A stretch of 52,109 nt of DNA from Alphaproteobacteria bacterium. GTDB lineage: Bacteria; Pseudomonadota; Alphaproteobacteria; CADEGL01. The position numbers and the translations under genes are program-made. This document shows positions 8,655-17,633 of the stretch, in pieces. Every line of letters starts with the position of its first letter. The stretch's first letter is position 1. The stretch lies in NCBI GenBank assembly GCA_026400755.1, contig JAPLOM010000007.1:1-52109 (forward strand), read 5' to 3'. Below the pieces are notes generated by a model. It was not told the origin of the DNA. It saw nothing but the letters and a program-made list of their open reading frames with translations, and ran no database searches.

Positions 8655-9286
8655 CCGAACTGCTCGTGCTGGCTACGATCCTCTTCACCGTCCTGATCGG
8701 CGCGGTCAGCCCCGGCCCTAGCTTCATCCTGGTGGTACGCACATCGGTCGCGCGCTCGCGCCGCCATGGCTTGGCCGCGGCGGCCGGCATGGGCGTGGGC
8801 GGCATGATCTTCAGCACCGCGGCGCTCTTCGGCGTGCACGCGCTGTTCACCCACGTGTCCTGGCTTTACGCCGTGTTGAAGACGGCAGGCGGGCTCTATC
8901 TCGTCTATCTGGCCTGGCGCCTGTGGCGCGCCGCGCGCGAGCCGCTCGCCTTGCCGGAAGACGGTGCGGCCTCGCCCGCTTCCTCGCACCGCTCGTTCCT
9001 CACCGCGCTGACGGTGCAGTTGAGCAACCCCAAGACCGCGCTCTTCTACGCCAGCATCTTCACCGCCGTGCTGCCGGCGCAAGCACCACCCTGGATCTTC
9101 ATCGCCGTGCCGCCGCTCGTCTTCTGCACGGAGACGGTCTGGTACGGCTTCGTCGCGCTGGCCTTCTCATCCGGCCCACCGCGCGCGGCTTACCTGCGCT
9201 CCAAACTCTGGATCGACCGCATCTGCGGTGCGCTCATGGGCGCGATTGGCGTGAAGCTGATCGTGTCGGCAGGCGCATCGCGGTGA
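8651..9286 (+). CDS. LysE/RhtB family amino-acid exporter
   Basis: 211 residues with about six hydrophobic segments. The N-terminal SPGPSFILVVRTSVARSRR is the family signature (GPxxxLV....GxRxG), and VQLSNPKTALFYASIF (about 120-135) is the second conserved block (NPK). Members export lysine, homoserine, threonine or related solutes; the substrate here is unknown. The start codon overlaps the helicase stop (ATGA), implying translational coupling, although no functional link is obvious. Confidence 0.92.
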   Translation: MTELLVLATILFTVLIGAVSPGPSFILVVRTSVARSRRHGLAAAAGMGVGGMIFSTAALFGVHALFTHVSWLYAVLKTAGGLYLVYLAWRLWRAAREPLALPEDGAASPASSHRSFLTALTVQLSNPKTALFYASIFTAVLPAQAPPWIFIAVPPLVFCTETVWYGFVALAFSSGPPRAAYLRSKLWIDRICGALMGAIGVKLIVSAGASR

Positions 9287-9335
9287 CATAGGCTTCAAAA
9301 CAAACTAATCCGCGTCTCAACGACGGAGCCCTTTC

Positions 9336-10133
9336 ATGGCTGAAGCACAATCAAAGAGCGCCCGCATCTATTTCGAAGACAACGGCGCGGGCACGCCCGT
9401 TCTGTTCATCTCCGGCATGATGTGCGACCACGGGTCCTGGGGAGATCTTCCGTCCGAATTCTCCGGCCACCGGACCATCGTCTTCGACAACCGGGACATC
9501 GGGCGCAGCAGCCTAGCCACCGCGCCCTACGACATCCGGGCCTTGGCCGACGATACGCTCGCGGTTCTCGATCATCTGAATCTGCCGGCGGCCCATATCA
9601 TCGGCCATTCCATGGGCGGCCAGATCGCGCAGGAATTGTGCCTGGCGCATCCCGACCGCGTGCGCAGCCTCGTCCTGGTCAACACATGGGCCAAGACCGA
9701 TGCCTATGTCCGCGCGTGCTTCGGTGCCTGGCAGGCGATGCGGAACCGGATCAAGGACCAGGACGAGTTCCTGCACGCCATGATCTTTTTCGGCAACGGG
9801 CGCAGCACGCTCGCGGTCAAATCGGCGGACGACCTGGTCAACGGCTTCAAGGCCACGGTCGCGCAGCAGACTCCAGAGGCATTCCTGCGCAATATCGCGG
9901 CCGGCATGGCGGCCGACACCTTGGACCGCCTCAAGCAGATCGCACGCCCGACTCTGGTGATCTGGGGCGACGAGGACGTGATCTTCCCGCCCGTCTACGC
10001 ACAACAGCTCATCGACAACATCCCGCGCGCGCGTAGCCTCTGCATCGAGGGGACGGGGCATGGCTCCCCCGTCGAGAAGCCGGAGATATTCATCGAAGCT
10101 GTGCGGAAGTTCCTAAGCGAAGCGGATCGGTGA
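9336..10133 (+). CDS. Alpha/beta-fold hydrolase
   Basis: 265 residues. The nucleophile elbow is GHSMGG with Ser92. The acid is probably Asp212 or Asp214 in WGDEDVIFP, and the catalytic His242 lies in GTGHGSPVEKPE. An oxyanion-side ISGMMCDHGSW stretch follows the first core strand. This pattern matches the 3-oxoadipate enol-lactonase/esterase-type group, but nothing nearby fixes the substrate. GGAG (9327-9330) precedes the ATG by a short spacer. Monocistronic. Confidence 0.9.
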   Translation: MAEAQSKSARIYFEDNGAGTPVLFISGMMCDHGSWGDLPSEFSGHRTIVFDNRDIGRSSLATAPYDIRALADDTLAVLDHLNLPAAHIIGHSMGGQIAQELCLAHPDRVRSLVLVNTWAKTDAYVRACFGAWQAMRNRIKDQDEFLHAMIFFGNGRSTLAVKSADDLVNGFKATVAQQTPEAFLRNIAAGMAADTLDRLKQIARPTLVIWGDEDVIFPPVYAQQLIDNIPRARSLCIEGTGHGSPVEKPEIFIEAVRKFLSEADR

Positions 10134-10150
10134 ATTGGCGCTTAACCGCG

Positions 10151-10384
10151 CTAACGCAACAATACCCCTGAGCGCCGGCATTCCGTCATGTACTGACGCT
10201 GATCATCCTTTTGCTCAGGGTGAGCAATAACTAATTCGATCACGCCACCATCAATCGTGAATGTACTTTTATAATTGCTCTTAAATAGATCCTCTGGCGT
10301 CCTAGGCGCGCGGCGATTGAACACTACGACATCCCAATCGCTGTCGGCTCGTGCATTACCGCGGAGTCGCTTCTGGGCGAACGA
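10151..10384 (-). pseudogene. Remnant of a MNT-type nucleotidyltransferase domain
   Basis: A 77-codon open stretch without a plausible start codon (TGA directly upstream). It contains RLRGNARADSDWDVVVFNRR, which fits the active-site region of minimal nucleotidyltransferases (GSRARGDARxDSDxDLLV), and IELVIAHPE as a following strand. The conserved Gly-Ser before the Arg is lost. The DNA is much more AT-rich than its neighbours, pointing to a foreign origin. Such domains occur in MNT/HEPN toxin-antitoxin pairs and in tRNA or antibiotic nucleotidyltransferases; no partner is present. It occupies most of the 308-base gap at 10134-10441, which otherwise holds only the hairpin at 10394-10440. Confidence 0.6.
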
Positions 10385-10393
10385 TCAAATCAA

Positions 10394-10440
10394 CAAACCC
10401 CAAGATCGTTTGCCTATTCTCTTCGGAGATTAGGGGTTTG
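10394..10440 (-). terminator. Hairpin at the 3' end of cysD
   Basis: CAAACCCC (10394-10401) and GGGGTTTG (10433-10440) are perfect 8-base arms around 31 bases, directly after the cysD stop on the minus strand. A partly T-rich tail (ttgatttgatcgtt) follows in the transcript direction. A terminator is the simplest reading; the long loop makes it an untypical one. Confidence 0.4.
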
Positions 10441-10441
10441 C

Positions 10442-11242
10442 TCACATATACCCGCCGACCCTCAGCCGCTCGAACGCGTCCTCGGATTCCTTGTCCTGGG
10501 CGCGGCCGGAGCGTTCGGAGACGCGGGTGTTCTCGAGCTCGGTGACGATCTCATCGAGGTTCGAGGCCTGGCTTTCGATCGAGCCCGTGCAGGGCGCGCA
10601 GCCGAGCGAGCGGTAGCGGCGGCCGTGTTTCGAGAAATAGAGCGAGACGACCGGGATGTTCTCGCGGCGGATGTAGCGCCAGACGTCCAGCTCCGTCCAA
10701 TGGAGGAGCGGATGGATACGCACATGGGTGCCGGGCGCGAAGTCGGTCTTGTACTGGTCCCAGAATTCGGGCGGCTGGTCGCGGTAATCCCACTGGGCCT
10801 CCGTCCCGCGCGGACTGAACACGCGCTCCTTCGCGCGGGTGCCTTCCTCGTCGCGGCGGATGCCGGCGATGATGCCGGTATAGCCGTTGGCGTCGATGAT
10901 CTGCTTCAGCCCGTCGGTCTTGAGCGCGGTGCAGCAGACGACGCGGCCCTTGGTGGAGTTCATGCCGGCGGCCAAGGCCGCCTCGTTCTTGCCCACCACC
11001 AGGTTCAGGCCCCATTCGCGCGCCACCTTGTCGCGAAAGGTGATCATCTCCGGGATCTTGAAGGTGGTATCAATGTGGACGAGCGGAAACGGCACATGGC
11101 CGAAGAAGGCCTTGCGCGCCAGCCAGACCATGATGTTGGAGTCCTTACCGATGGACCACAGCATGGCCAGCTTTTCGATCTTGTTATAGGCCTCGCGCAG
11201 GATGAAGATGCTCTGGCTTTCCAGCGCGTCGAGGTTGTCCAT
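10442..11242 (-). CDS. cysD: Sulfate adenylyltransferase subunit 2 (CysD-type), no cysN beside it
   Basis: 266 residues. PP-loop ATP pyrophosphatase of the CysD/PAPS-reductase family; with the GTPase CysN it makes adenylyl sulfate. Seen here: N-terminal [18 protein letters not shown] typical of CysD, PP-loop SIGKDS at 30-35, [11 protein letters not shown], and [10 protein letters not shown] followed by the C-terminal VGGYM (CysD proteins usually end GYF). It is about 35 residues shorter than typical CysD. cysN normally follows at once, but here the next sequence is a terminator-like hairpin and a gene remnant. Its ATG overlaps the divergent cox15 ATG. Confidence 0.88.
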   Translation of the reverse strand: MDNLDALESQSIFILREAYNKIEKLAMLWSIGKDSNIMVWLARKAFFGHVPFPLVHIDTTFKIPEMITFRDKVAREWGLNLVVGKNEAALAAGMNSTKGRVVCCTALKTDGLKQIIDANGYTGIIAGIRRDEEGTRAKERVFSPRGTEAQWDYRDQPPEFWDQYKTDFAPGTHVRIHPLLHWTELDVWRYIRRENIPVVSLYFSKHGRRYRSLGCAPCTGSIESQASNLDEIVTELENTRVSERSGRAQDKESEDAFERLRVGGYM

Positions 11243-12302
11243 GGTTCGCTCCCGGCTACCGGCAAGAGATGGGGGTGCGGGCTCCATTCGTCAATCAGAT
11301 GTTGGGTCCCTGCGGCCCGTCGTGTGCTGGCTGCTGGTCTGCGCGGCGATGATTTTCGCCATGGTGGTGATCGGCGGCGTCACGCGCCTGACCGAATCGG
11401 GCCTATCCATCGTCGAGTGGAAGCCCGTGACCGGCGCCCTGCCGCCTTTGTCAGACGCCGAATGGCAGGCCGAGTTCGATAAATACCAGCAGTTCCCCGA
11501 GTACCAGAAGATCAACCGGGGCATGAGCCTCGCGGACTTCAAGGGCATCTTCTGGTGGGAATACGTCCACCGCCTGTGGGGCCGGCTGATCGGCGTCGTC
11601 TTTCTGATGCCGTTCCTGTTCTTCTGGATGACGGGGCGCATCCCGCCCGGATACCGGCGGCGGCTGGTCTTCATCTTCCTGTTGGGCGGGGCGCAGGGCG
11701 CGCTCGGCTGGTACATGGTGAAAAGCGGCCTGGTCGACCGGCCGGACGTGAGCCAGTACCGCCTGGCCGCCCATCTGGGCCTGGCCGTCGCCATCTACGG
11801 CTTCATCCTGTGGACCGCGTGGGGGATGCGCGAGGCGCGCGGGCGCGCGGGCGCCGCCGGACCCATCGGCGCGGTGACGCTGGGTCTTTTGTTCGTGACC
11901 ATCCTGGCCGGCGCGTTCGTGGCCGGCATCGATGCGGGCCGCGACTACAACACTTGGCCGCTCATGGACGGACGCTTCGTGCCTGCGGCTTACGGCGCGC
12001 TTGATCCCTGGTGGCGCAATTTGTTCGAGAACATTCCGTCGGTGCAGTTCAACCATCGCTGGCTGGCCGCCCTCGTCGCGCTGCACGTCCTCCTCATGTG
12101 GCGGCGCACGGAGAAGGCGGGCGGACGCGAGCAGATGGCAGGACGCATCGCCCTCGGGGCCGTCGGTGTGCAGTTCATGCTGGGCATCGCGACACTGATG
12201 ACCGCCGTGCCGGTCGCGCTCGGCGCGCTGCATCAGACGGGCGCCATAGTGCTGTTCACCGCCGTCTTGTGGGCGAACCACCGCATCCGGGCGGCGGGCT
12301 GA
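11241..12302 (+). CDS. ctaA: Heme A synthase (Cox15/CtaA type)
   Basis: 353 residues, about eight membrane segments. Oxidises the C8 methyl of heme O to a formyl group, yielding heme A for cytochrome oxidase. Family signatures are [18 protein letters not shown] after the first membrane span and the four conserved His: [29 protein letters not shown] and [14 protein letters not shown] at 11241 gives a 26-residue N-terminal tail before the first span; later in-frame starts are lacking. The ATG is interleaved with the divergent cysD ATG (CCATGG), so each promoter must lie inside the other coding region. Confidence 0.94.
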   Translation: MVRSRLPARDGGAGSIRQSDVGSLRPVVCWLLVCAAMIFAMVVIGGVTRLTESGLSIVEWKPVTGALPPLSDAEWQAEFDKYQQFPEYQKINRGMSLADFKGIFWWEYVHRLWGRLIGVVFLMPFLFFWMTGRIPPGYRRRLVFIFLLGGAQGALGWYMVKSGLVDRPDVSQYRLAAHLGLAVAIYGFILWTAWGMREARGRAGAAGPIGAVTLGLLFVTILAGAFVAGIDAGRDYNTWPLMDGRFVPAAYGALDPWWRNLFENIPSVQFNHRWLAALVALHVLLMWRRTEKAGGREQMAGRIALGAVGVQFMLGIATLMTAVPVALGALHQTGAIVLFTAVLWANHRIRAAG

Positions 12303-12305
12303 CGC

Positions 12306-14249
12306 CTACGAGCCGATCTCGCCGCCGTCGTTCTTAGTGATGACGACCACGGCGGGGCGCGGCGGCATGCCGGGCTTGAAGTCGGGCCAGCGCGTCGGCG
12401 GCTTCTCGTAGAGCAGCGGTACGCTGGCATCGACGTCCTCGGAGGGATGCTGGACGCAGACGAACAGCGTGCGCCCGTCGGGCGTGAAACACGGGCCGCA
12501 CATCTCGGCCCCCGCCGGCACGCGATAGAAGAAACGCGTCAACGCACGGCCCGGCCCCGCGACGTCGCAGCCATAGAGACCGTCCATGCTGCCCGAGCGC
12601 AGCCAATTGTCGCCCTGGTCGGTCGCGATCCACAGCCGTCCCTTGGGATCGAAGGCCACGTTGTCGGGGCAGGCCAGCCAGCCGTTTTCCGACACGCCTG
12701 GGTTGTAGCGCGCGCCGACATCCGCACGGCGCGGATCGCCCGCCAGAAGGAAAATGTCCCAGCTATAGAATTCGGCGCCGTTGTCGGGCGCGCCGCCCGT
12801 GCCCGCGGGCGGCGTCAGCTCGATGATATGGCCGAAGCGGTTGACGGGGCGCGGGTTGGCGGGATCGGGACGTTTCCGCGGATCGGCGTTGTCCGCCGTG
12901 CGCTGGCAGTTGTTGGTGAAGACGGCGTAGATGCGCCCCGTCGCGGGATCGACATCGGCATCCTCGGGCCGGTCCATGCCCGTAGCGCCCACGAGATCGG
13001 CCGCGCGCCGCGCCTCGATCGTCACATCAGCCTGGCTTTGAAACCCGTTGGCCGGCGTGAGCGGGCCCTGGCCCCAGACCAGCGGCAGCCAGCGCACGAC
13101 GCCGTTCTCCTCGAAACGCGCGACAGAGAGCGTGCCGTCGTCGAGCACGTCGCGGTTGGCCGCGCGGTCTTTCAAATCCACGCGCTTGGATGAGACGAAG
13201 CGGTAGAAATATTCGAACGCCTGATCGTCGCCCATGTAGATCACGGCGCGCCCGTCGGGTGTCAACGCCGTGCCCGCGCCTTCATGGCGAAAGCGGCCCA
13301 GCGCCGTGCGCTTCACTGGCACCGACGCAGGATCGTACGGGTCGTATTCGACCATCCAGCCGAAGCGGTTGGGTTCGTTCGGCTCCTTCGACAGGTCGAA
13401 GCGCGAATCGTATTCCCACCACGAATAGCGCGACTTCTCGGAGAAGCCATAGCGCTTATACGCGGCAGCCTCGGCCTGGCTCGACGGCTTGCCGCCGAAA
13501 TAGAACGGGAAATTTTCTTCCGCGAAAAGCACGGTGCCCCAAGGCGTCACACCGCCCGAGCAATTGTTGGTCGTGCCGATGATGCGCGTGCCGGATGGGT
13601 CCGCCGTGGTGCGCATGCGCGCATCGCCCGCGGCCGGACCAGCGACACGCATCTCGGTGCCCGACGTGGTGATGCGACGCGCATATTGGCTGTTCGGCAC
13701 CACGGCCCAGCGCCCGCCCGTCTTGCGCAGCTCGACGACAGAATGGCCGTGGGCCGCCATCTCCACACCAACCTGCGCCTGGCTCAATCCCTCCGAGCCT
13801 TCCCTTCCCTTGATGCCCGGCCACATGAGTTGCGGCACGGTGTATTCGTGATTCACGCAGAGAAGCCCGTGGCTGGAATTCTTCGAACCCCAGGGCAACG
13901 GCATGAAGGCGGCGAAGTCGTTGTTGTAACCGAACTGGCGCGCCTGGGATTCCGCCGTCAGGTTCGCGGGATCGAAGGGCGCAGCACCCGGCAGAAGCGG
14001 ATCGCCCCAGCGGATCACGACATCGGCGCGATAGCCGCGCGCGACATGATCGGTCGCATCGGCGCCGTGCTCGACTTCTTGGAAGGTCAGCGTCGAAGGC
14101 CCGCGCGTCTCGGCCACGGCGCGGCCGATGGAACCCAACGCCGCCAGGGACGTTGCAACCGCACCCAGGCCGAGAGCCTGGCGCCGCGACAGGCGTGCCT
14201 CCAGGATGCGGGCGAATTCCGGCTCGCGATCCGGCCATGCTTTTGTCAC
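12306..14249 (-). CDS. phoX: PhoX-family alkaline phosphatase (DUF839), Tat-exported
   Basis: 647 residues. PhoX enzymes are calcium/iron-dependent phosphomonoesterases exported by Tat. The N-terminus carries a Tat-like signal, SRRQALGLGAVATSLAALG, 21 residues in. Conserved PhoX blocks include LLCVNHEYTVPQLMW, TTNNCSGGVTPWGTVLFAEENF (interrupting Gly-rich turn), GRFRHEGAGTALTPDGRAV, YMGDDQAFEYFYRF and GPCFTPDGRTLFVCVQHP. The start is GTG at 14249: AGGAG sits nine bases upstream, whereas longer in-frame starts have no ribosome site and would bury the Tat signal. A possible Pho box lies at 14308-14325. Confidence 0.92.
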   Translation of the reverse strand: MTKAWPDREPEFARILEARLSRRQALGLGAVATSLAALGSIGRAVAETRGPSTLTFQEVEHGADATDHVARGYRADVVIRWGDPLLPGAAPFDPANLTAESQARQFGYNNDFAAFMPLPWGSKNSSHGLLCVNHEYTVPQLMWPGIKGREGSEGLSQAQVGVEMAAHGHSVVELRKTGGRWAVVPNSQYARRITTSGTEMRVAGPAAGDARMRTTADPSGTRIIGTTNNCSGGVTPWGTVLFAEENFPFYFGGKPSSQAEAAAYKRYGFSEKSRYSWWEYDSRFDLSKEPNEPNRFGWMVEYDPYDPASVPVKRTALGRFRHEGAGTALTPDGRAVIYMGDDQAFEYFYRFVSSKRVDLKDRAANRDVLDDGTLSVARFEENGVVRWLPLVWGQGPLTPANGFQSQADVTIEARRAADLVGATGMDRPEDADVDPATGRIYAVFTNNCQRTADNADPRKRPDPANPRPVNRFGHIIELTPPAGTGGAPDNGAEFYSWDIFLLAGDPRRADVGARYNPGVSENGWLACPDNVAFDPKGRLWIATDQGDNWLRSGSMDGLYGCDVAGPGRALTRFFYRVPAGAEMCGPCFTPDGRTLFVCVQHPSEDVDASVPLLYEKPPTRWPDFKPGMPPRPAVVVITKNDGGEIGS

Positions 14250-14307
14250 GATTGAGTCTCCTAGTGGAATTTCCGGCCTGCGTGAAACCGGGCCGCGTGG
14301 GCAAGAT

Positions 14308-14325
14308 CGGACAGGATTGTTACAA
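14308..14325 (-). promoter_or_regulatory. Weak Pho-box-like direct repeat upstream of phoX
   Basis: On the phoX strand TTGTAAC-aatc-CTGTCCG has the 7+4+7 spacing of a PhoB site. The half-sites match the CTGTCAT consensus at 4/7 and 5/7. It sits 59 bases before the phoX GTG. Confidence 0.3.
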
Positions 14326-14359
14326 AGCGATGCAGCGAACCCCAGCAAGGTCGAATTCT

Positions 14360-15007
14360 ATGGCGTTTTTATGCCGCGCGCTGTTGGCGCTTTCCCTGAT
14401 CGGCGCCTTCGGCGCGGAGGCCATGGCGGAAGCGCCGCCGGGCACCTACCGCTACAAGATCGAGCGCAGCGGCTCCGTGATCGGCACCCAGACCCTGACC
14501 GTTGGTAAGGACGGCGACAAGGTGACCGTGTCGGACGAAACCGCGATCAAAGTGAAGGTGGCCTTCGTGACCGCCTATACACTCGACCATTCGCGCCGCG
14601 AGACCTGGCAGGACGGCAAGCTGACTGCGCTCGAGACCCGCCTCGACGACAACGGTACCAAAAGCACGCTGACCGCCAAGGCCGACGGCGACAAGCTGGC
14701 GATCAAGGGCTCGGAGGGCGATTCGACGCAAGCGCTCGGCATCATGCCGACCGGCTATTGGAACGTGGCGACCGTGAAGCAGACCAAGCTGTTCGACAAC
14801 GAGACCGGCAAGATCCTGAATATTTCCGTCTCGGGCGGCGAGGCGCAGAAGGTCGATCTGGGCGGCGGCCGCACGATCGACGCCAAGAAGTGGCAGATGG
14901 CCGGCGATAAAAAAATGGAGCTTTGGTACGACAGCCGCGACGTGCTGGTGAAGCAGCGCTTTGAAGCGCGCGATGGCTCGGTGATCGTCTACACGATCCA
15001 GGAATAG
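14360..15007 (+). CDS. Exported DUF6134/DUF3108-like protein
   Basis: 215 residues. A Sec signal peptide (MAFLCRALLALSLIGAFGAEAMA) is cleaved near residue 23. It is followed by a beta-rich domain with repeated strands (YRYKIERSGSVIGTQTLTV, ETWQDGKLTALETRLDDNG, LWYDSRDVLVKQRFEARDG), the outline of the DUF6134/DUF3108 periplasmic families. Function is unknown. The ATG at 14360 begins the signal peptide; an ATG at 14330 is possible but less likely. It diverges from phoX with a 110-base spacer. Confidence 0.8.
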   Translation: MAFLCRALLALSLIGAFGAEAMAEAPPGTYRYKIERSGSVIGTQTLTVGKDGDKVTVSDETAIKVKVAFVTAYTLDHSRRETWQDGKLTALETRLDDNGTKSTLTAKADGDKLAIKGSEGDSTQALGIMPTGYWNVATVKQTKLFDNETGKILNISVSGGEAQKVDLGGGRTIDAKKWQMAGDKKMELWYDSRDVLVKQRFEARDGSVIVYTIQE

Positions 15008-15051
15008 AAAGCGCAACCCACCTCACCCTGCCCGCCCGCCGGACGGGACCG

Positions 15052-16608
15052 TCATGACGCGCGCGACATCCTTTGCGTCGAGACCGGAAGACGCATCGTC
15101 GCCGTCGTGCCCCGTCCCATCTCGCTCCGCAGTTCGAGCGCGCCGCCCAAGAGGCGCATGAGGCGGTTGCTGATCGACAGGCCGAGCCCGGCCCCGCCGT
15201 ATTTCCGGCTGAGGTAGGGATCGACCTGCTGGAACGGCTCAAGCACGCGCTCCAGCGAATCCTCGGGAATGCCGATGCCGTTGTCGGAGACGGCGATCAC
15301 GATCATATCGCCGGCTCGGCGGGCCTCGACCGCGCCGGATCCGCCCCAGTTGGTGAACTTCACCGCGTTGGCGAGAAGGTTGAGCAAGACCTGCCGGATC
15401 GCCGCGGCGTCCGTTTGCTCGGCGACGAGCGACGGCGCGATGTCCGCCCATATCGAGATTTGCTTCTTGGTCGCCTCGGGGGAGACAAGCGCCACGCATT
15501 CGTCCGCCAGCTCGCCGATATCCACCTGCTCGGCCATCAGCTCGACACTGTCGGCCTCGAGTTTCGACTGGTCCAGCAATTGGTTCACCAGCCCCAGAAG
15601 ATGTGTTCCGCTGCCGTGGATCAGGTTCGTGTAACGCTTGTAGTGGGCGTTCCCCATCGGCCCCTGAAGTTCGCCGCGCATCATCTCGGAAAACCCGAGG
15701 ATCGCGTTGAGGGGCGTGCGCAGCTCGTGGCTCATGTTGGCGAGCATATGGTCCTTGGACTTGGACGCCCGCACCGCCTCGTCCCGCGCGCGCGACAGCG
15801 CGACCGCGTTGCGCTCCAACTCCGCGGTGCGTTCCTGGACGCGCGCTTCCAGAGCTTCGTTGGCTTCACGCAGGCCGAGCGTGCGGCGTCGGTCGATGGC
15901 GGCGAAGACGAACACGATGGCCAGCAAGGTCAGGACGAACACGGCAACCAGCGTGGCCAGGACGTCCGGCGCGATCATGCCCGACGGCATGACCTCGCCA
16001 TCATCGCGGAACATCAAGGGGCCTTGCAGTCCCACCGCCTTCATCCCGAACCAATGGGTGCCGCACACGCCCGCGCCCACCGCGACCGCGCCCAGCACCA
16101 GAACGCTGATCGGCTGCGGCCGCGCCGTCAGCCACATGACGGTGACCGCGATGGCAACGGCGACCAGGGAGGCATAGCCGAAGGGGGCCATCTCCATGGA
16201 AGGCGCGGCCTGCAGGTGGATCGCCGCCATGTCGAGCCGTAGCGCGGCCAGGATACCGATGGCCACGAGAGCGGCCGCGCCGAGCCGCGCGCCGAACCCG
16301 CGCACCACGCCGAGCATGGCGAAGCCCCCGCCGGCGAACAGCACGGACAGGATGAAGGCGCCGACCGTCGGCGCCAGGGCGTAGCGCGCGGGCATGTCCG
16401 GCGAAAAAGCCAGCAGGCCGACGACGTACTTGGCCCAGATGCCGCCGCCGAAGACCAAGGCCGCGGCCACGAGCCAGCGGCGGCGGGCCGGCGCCACCGC
16501 GTCGGACGCATTCGCGAGGACGCTGAGGGCGACCAGCGCCGTGAAGATGCTGACCGTCACCGAAAGCGCGGTCAGGGCGGTATCCCAATGGCCGGTCACA
16601 AGCGGCAC
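15052..16608 (-). CDS. Membrane sensor histidine kinase with degenerate MHYT-like sensor
   Basis: 518 residues. About seven hydrophobic segments (first 240 residues) resemble the MHYT sensor fold, but only the third repeat keeps a recognisable H-x-x-G-M motif (THWFGMK, 184-190). The first reads IWAKYVVGLL and the second DMAAIHLQ. A coiled-coil linker follows, then HisKA with His294 in MSHELRTPLNAIL, and an HATPase domain with N-box NLLANAVKFT, G1 DNGIGIPED and G2 GGAGLGLSI. Start: GTG at 16608, with GAGGAT eight bases upstream; a TTG at 16635 has no ribosome site. No response regulator gene is adjacent, so its partner is elsewhere. Confidence 0.88.
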   Translation of the reverse strand: MPLVTGHWDTALTALSVTVSIFTALVALSVLANASDAVAPARRRWLVAAALVFGGGIWAKYVVGLLAFSPDMPARYALAPTVGAFILSVLFAGGGFAMLGVVRGFGARLGAAALVAIGILAALRLDMAAIHLQAAPSMEMAPFGYASLVAVAIAVTVMWLTARPQPISVLVLGAVAVGAGVCGTHWFGMKAVGLQGPLMFRDDGEVMPSGMIAPDVLATLVAVFVLTLLAIVFVFAAIDRRRTLGLREANEALEARVQERTAELERNAVALSRARDEAVRASKSKDHMLANMSHELRTPLNAILGFSEMMRGELQGPMGNAHYKRYTNLIHGSGTHLLGLVNQLLDQSKLEADSVELMAEQVDIGELADECVALVSPEATKKQISIWADIAPSLVAEQTDAAAIRQVLLNLLANAVKFTNWGGSGAVEARRAGDMIVIAVSDNGIGIPEDSLERVLEPFQQVDPYLSRKYGGAGLGLSISNRLMRLLGGALELRSEMGRGTTATMRLPVSTQRMSRAS

Positions 16609-16677
16609 TTGGCTATCCTCATGCGAGAAGGGCAACCGAGGAGAACGCGGAGTCTGGCAAGCGGGTTCCCGCCACGG

Positions 16678-17616
16678 CTACAGGCGCATATAGGCCCGTG
16701 CGATGCGGCCTGCCAAGCGGGCGTTGTTCTCCAACAGGGCCAGGTTGGCCTTCAGGCTCGCCCCGCCCGTCGATTCGGCAATCCGCGCGAGAAGGAATGG
16801 AGTCACATCCTTGCCCGCGATCCGGCCCGCCGCGGCGTCCTTGAGCGCGCGCTCGATGTGGGCTTCGAGCTCCGCCCGGGGCAGCGCGAAGGGTGTCGGG
16901 ATCGGCTGGGCGATCACGATGGCACCCGGCAGGCCCAGGCGCCATTTGACGCGCAGGAGCCGCGCGGCTTCCTCCGCCGTGTTCACGCGCTGGCCGAGCG
17001 GGAGACCGCTTTCACGCGTGTAGAAGGCGGGAAATTCGTCGGTGCCGAAACCCACCACCGGCACGCCGCGGGTCTCGAGATATTCGAGCGTCGCGGGCAG
17101 GTCGAGGATGGCCTTGGCACCCGCGCAGACGACGGCCATGTGGGATTGCGGCAGCTCCTCGAGATCGGCCGAGATATCGAGCGTCTCCTGCCAGCCGCGA
17201 TGGACGCCGCCGATGCCGCCGGTGGCGAAGAAGCGTAAGCCCGCGAGCCCCGCGCACAGAAGCGTGCCGGCCACGGTGGTCGCGCCGCTCTTCCCCGTGG
17301 CGATCAGGTGCGGCAGGTCGCGGCGGCTGGCCTTCTCGATTTCGTCGCCGCCGGTGGCGAAGGTCTCGATCTCGGCCTGGGACATCCCGACTTTGATGCG
17401 GCCCGCGACGATGCCGACGGTCGCGGGGATGGCGCCCTCGGCGCGCACGGCCTCCTCGCAGCGCAAGGCAGCTTCCAGATTGTGCGGATGGGGCAGGCCC
17501 GCCGCGATGACGGAGGATTCGAGCGCCACCACGGCGCCAGATTTGCGCACCGCGACCGCGACCCTGGGCTCGACCTCGAGGAATTCGGCGAGGGTGCTGT
17601 CTTGCGGCGCGCGCAT
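16678..17616 (-). CDS. psuG: Pseudouridine-5'-phosphate glycosidase
   Basis: 312 residues. Cleaves pseudouridine 5'-phosphate to uracil and ribose 5-phosphate. Family residues are visible: the Glu in VVALESSVIAAGLPHPHN, the metal/phosphate region FFATGGIGGVHRG followed by SADLEEL (catalytic Asp), and the Schiff-base Lys in VVCAGAKAILDLPATLEYLE. NxxLLxxNA-type sequence (NLALLENNARLAGRIA) closes the protein. GGGAGG lies five bases before the ATG. The usual partner kinase psuK is absent; upstream on the same strand, 17 bases away, are two subunits of a thiamine-diphosphate decarboxylase. Confidence 0.94.
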   Translation of the reverse strand: MRAPQDSTLAEFLEVEPRVAVAVRKSGAVVALESSVIAAGLPHPHNLEAALRCEEAVRAEGAIPATVGIVAGRIKVGMSQAEIETFATGGDEIEKASRRDLPHLIATGKSGATTVAGTLLCAGLAGLRFFATGGIGGVHRGWQETLDISADLEELPQSHMAVVCAGAKAILDLPATLEYLETRGVPVVGFGTDEFPAFYTRESGLPLGQRVNTAEEAARLLRVKWRLGLPGAIVIAQPIPTPFALPRAELEAHIERALKDAAAGRIAGKDVTPFLLARIAESTGGASLKANLALLENNARLAGRIARAYMRL

Positions 17617-17633
17617 GCAGCCTCCCTGCCCGT

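Noticed and set aside
14250-14348. Longer phoX start at 14348
   Set aside because: Would bury the Tat signal behind 33 residues and lacks a ribosome site, whereas GTG 14249 has AGGAG.
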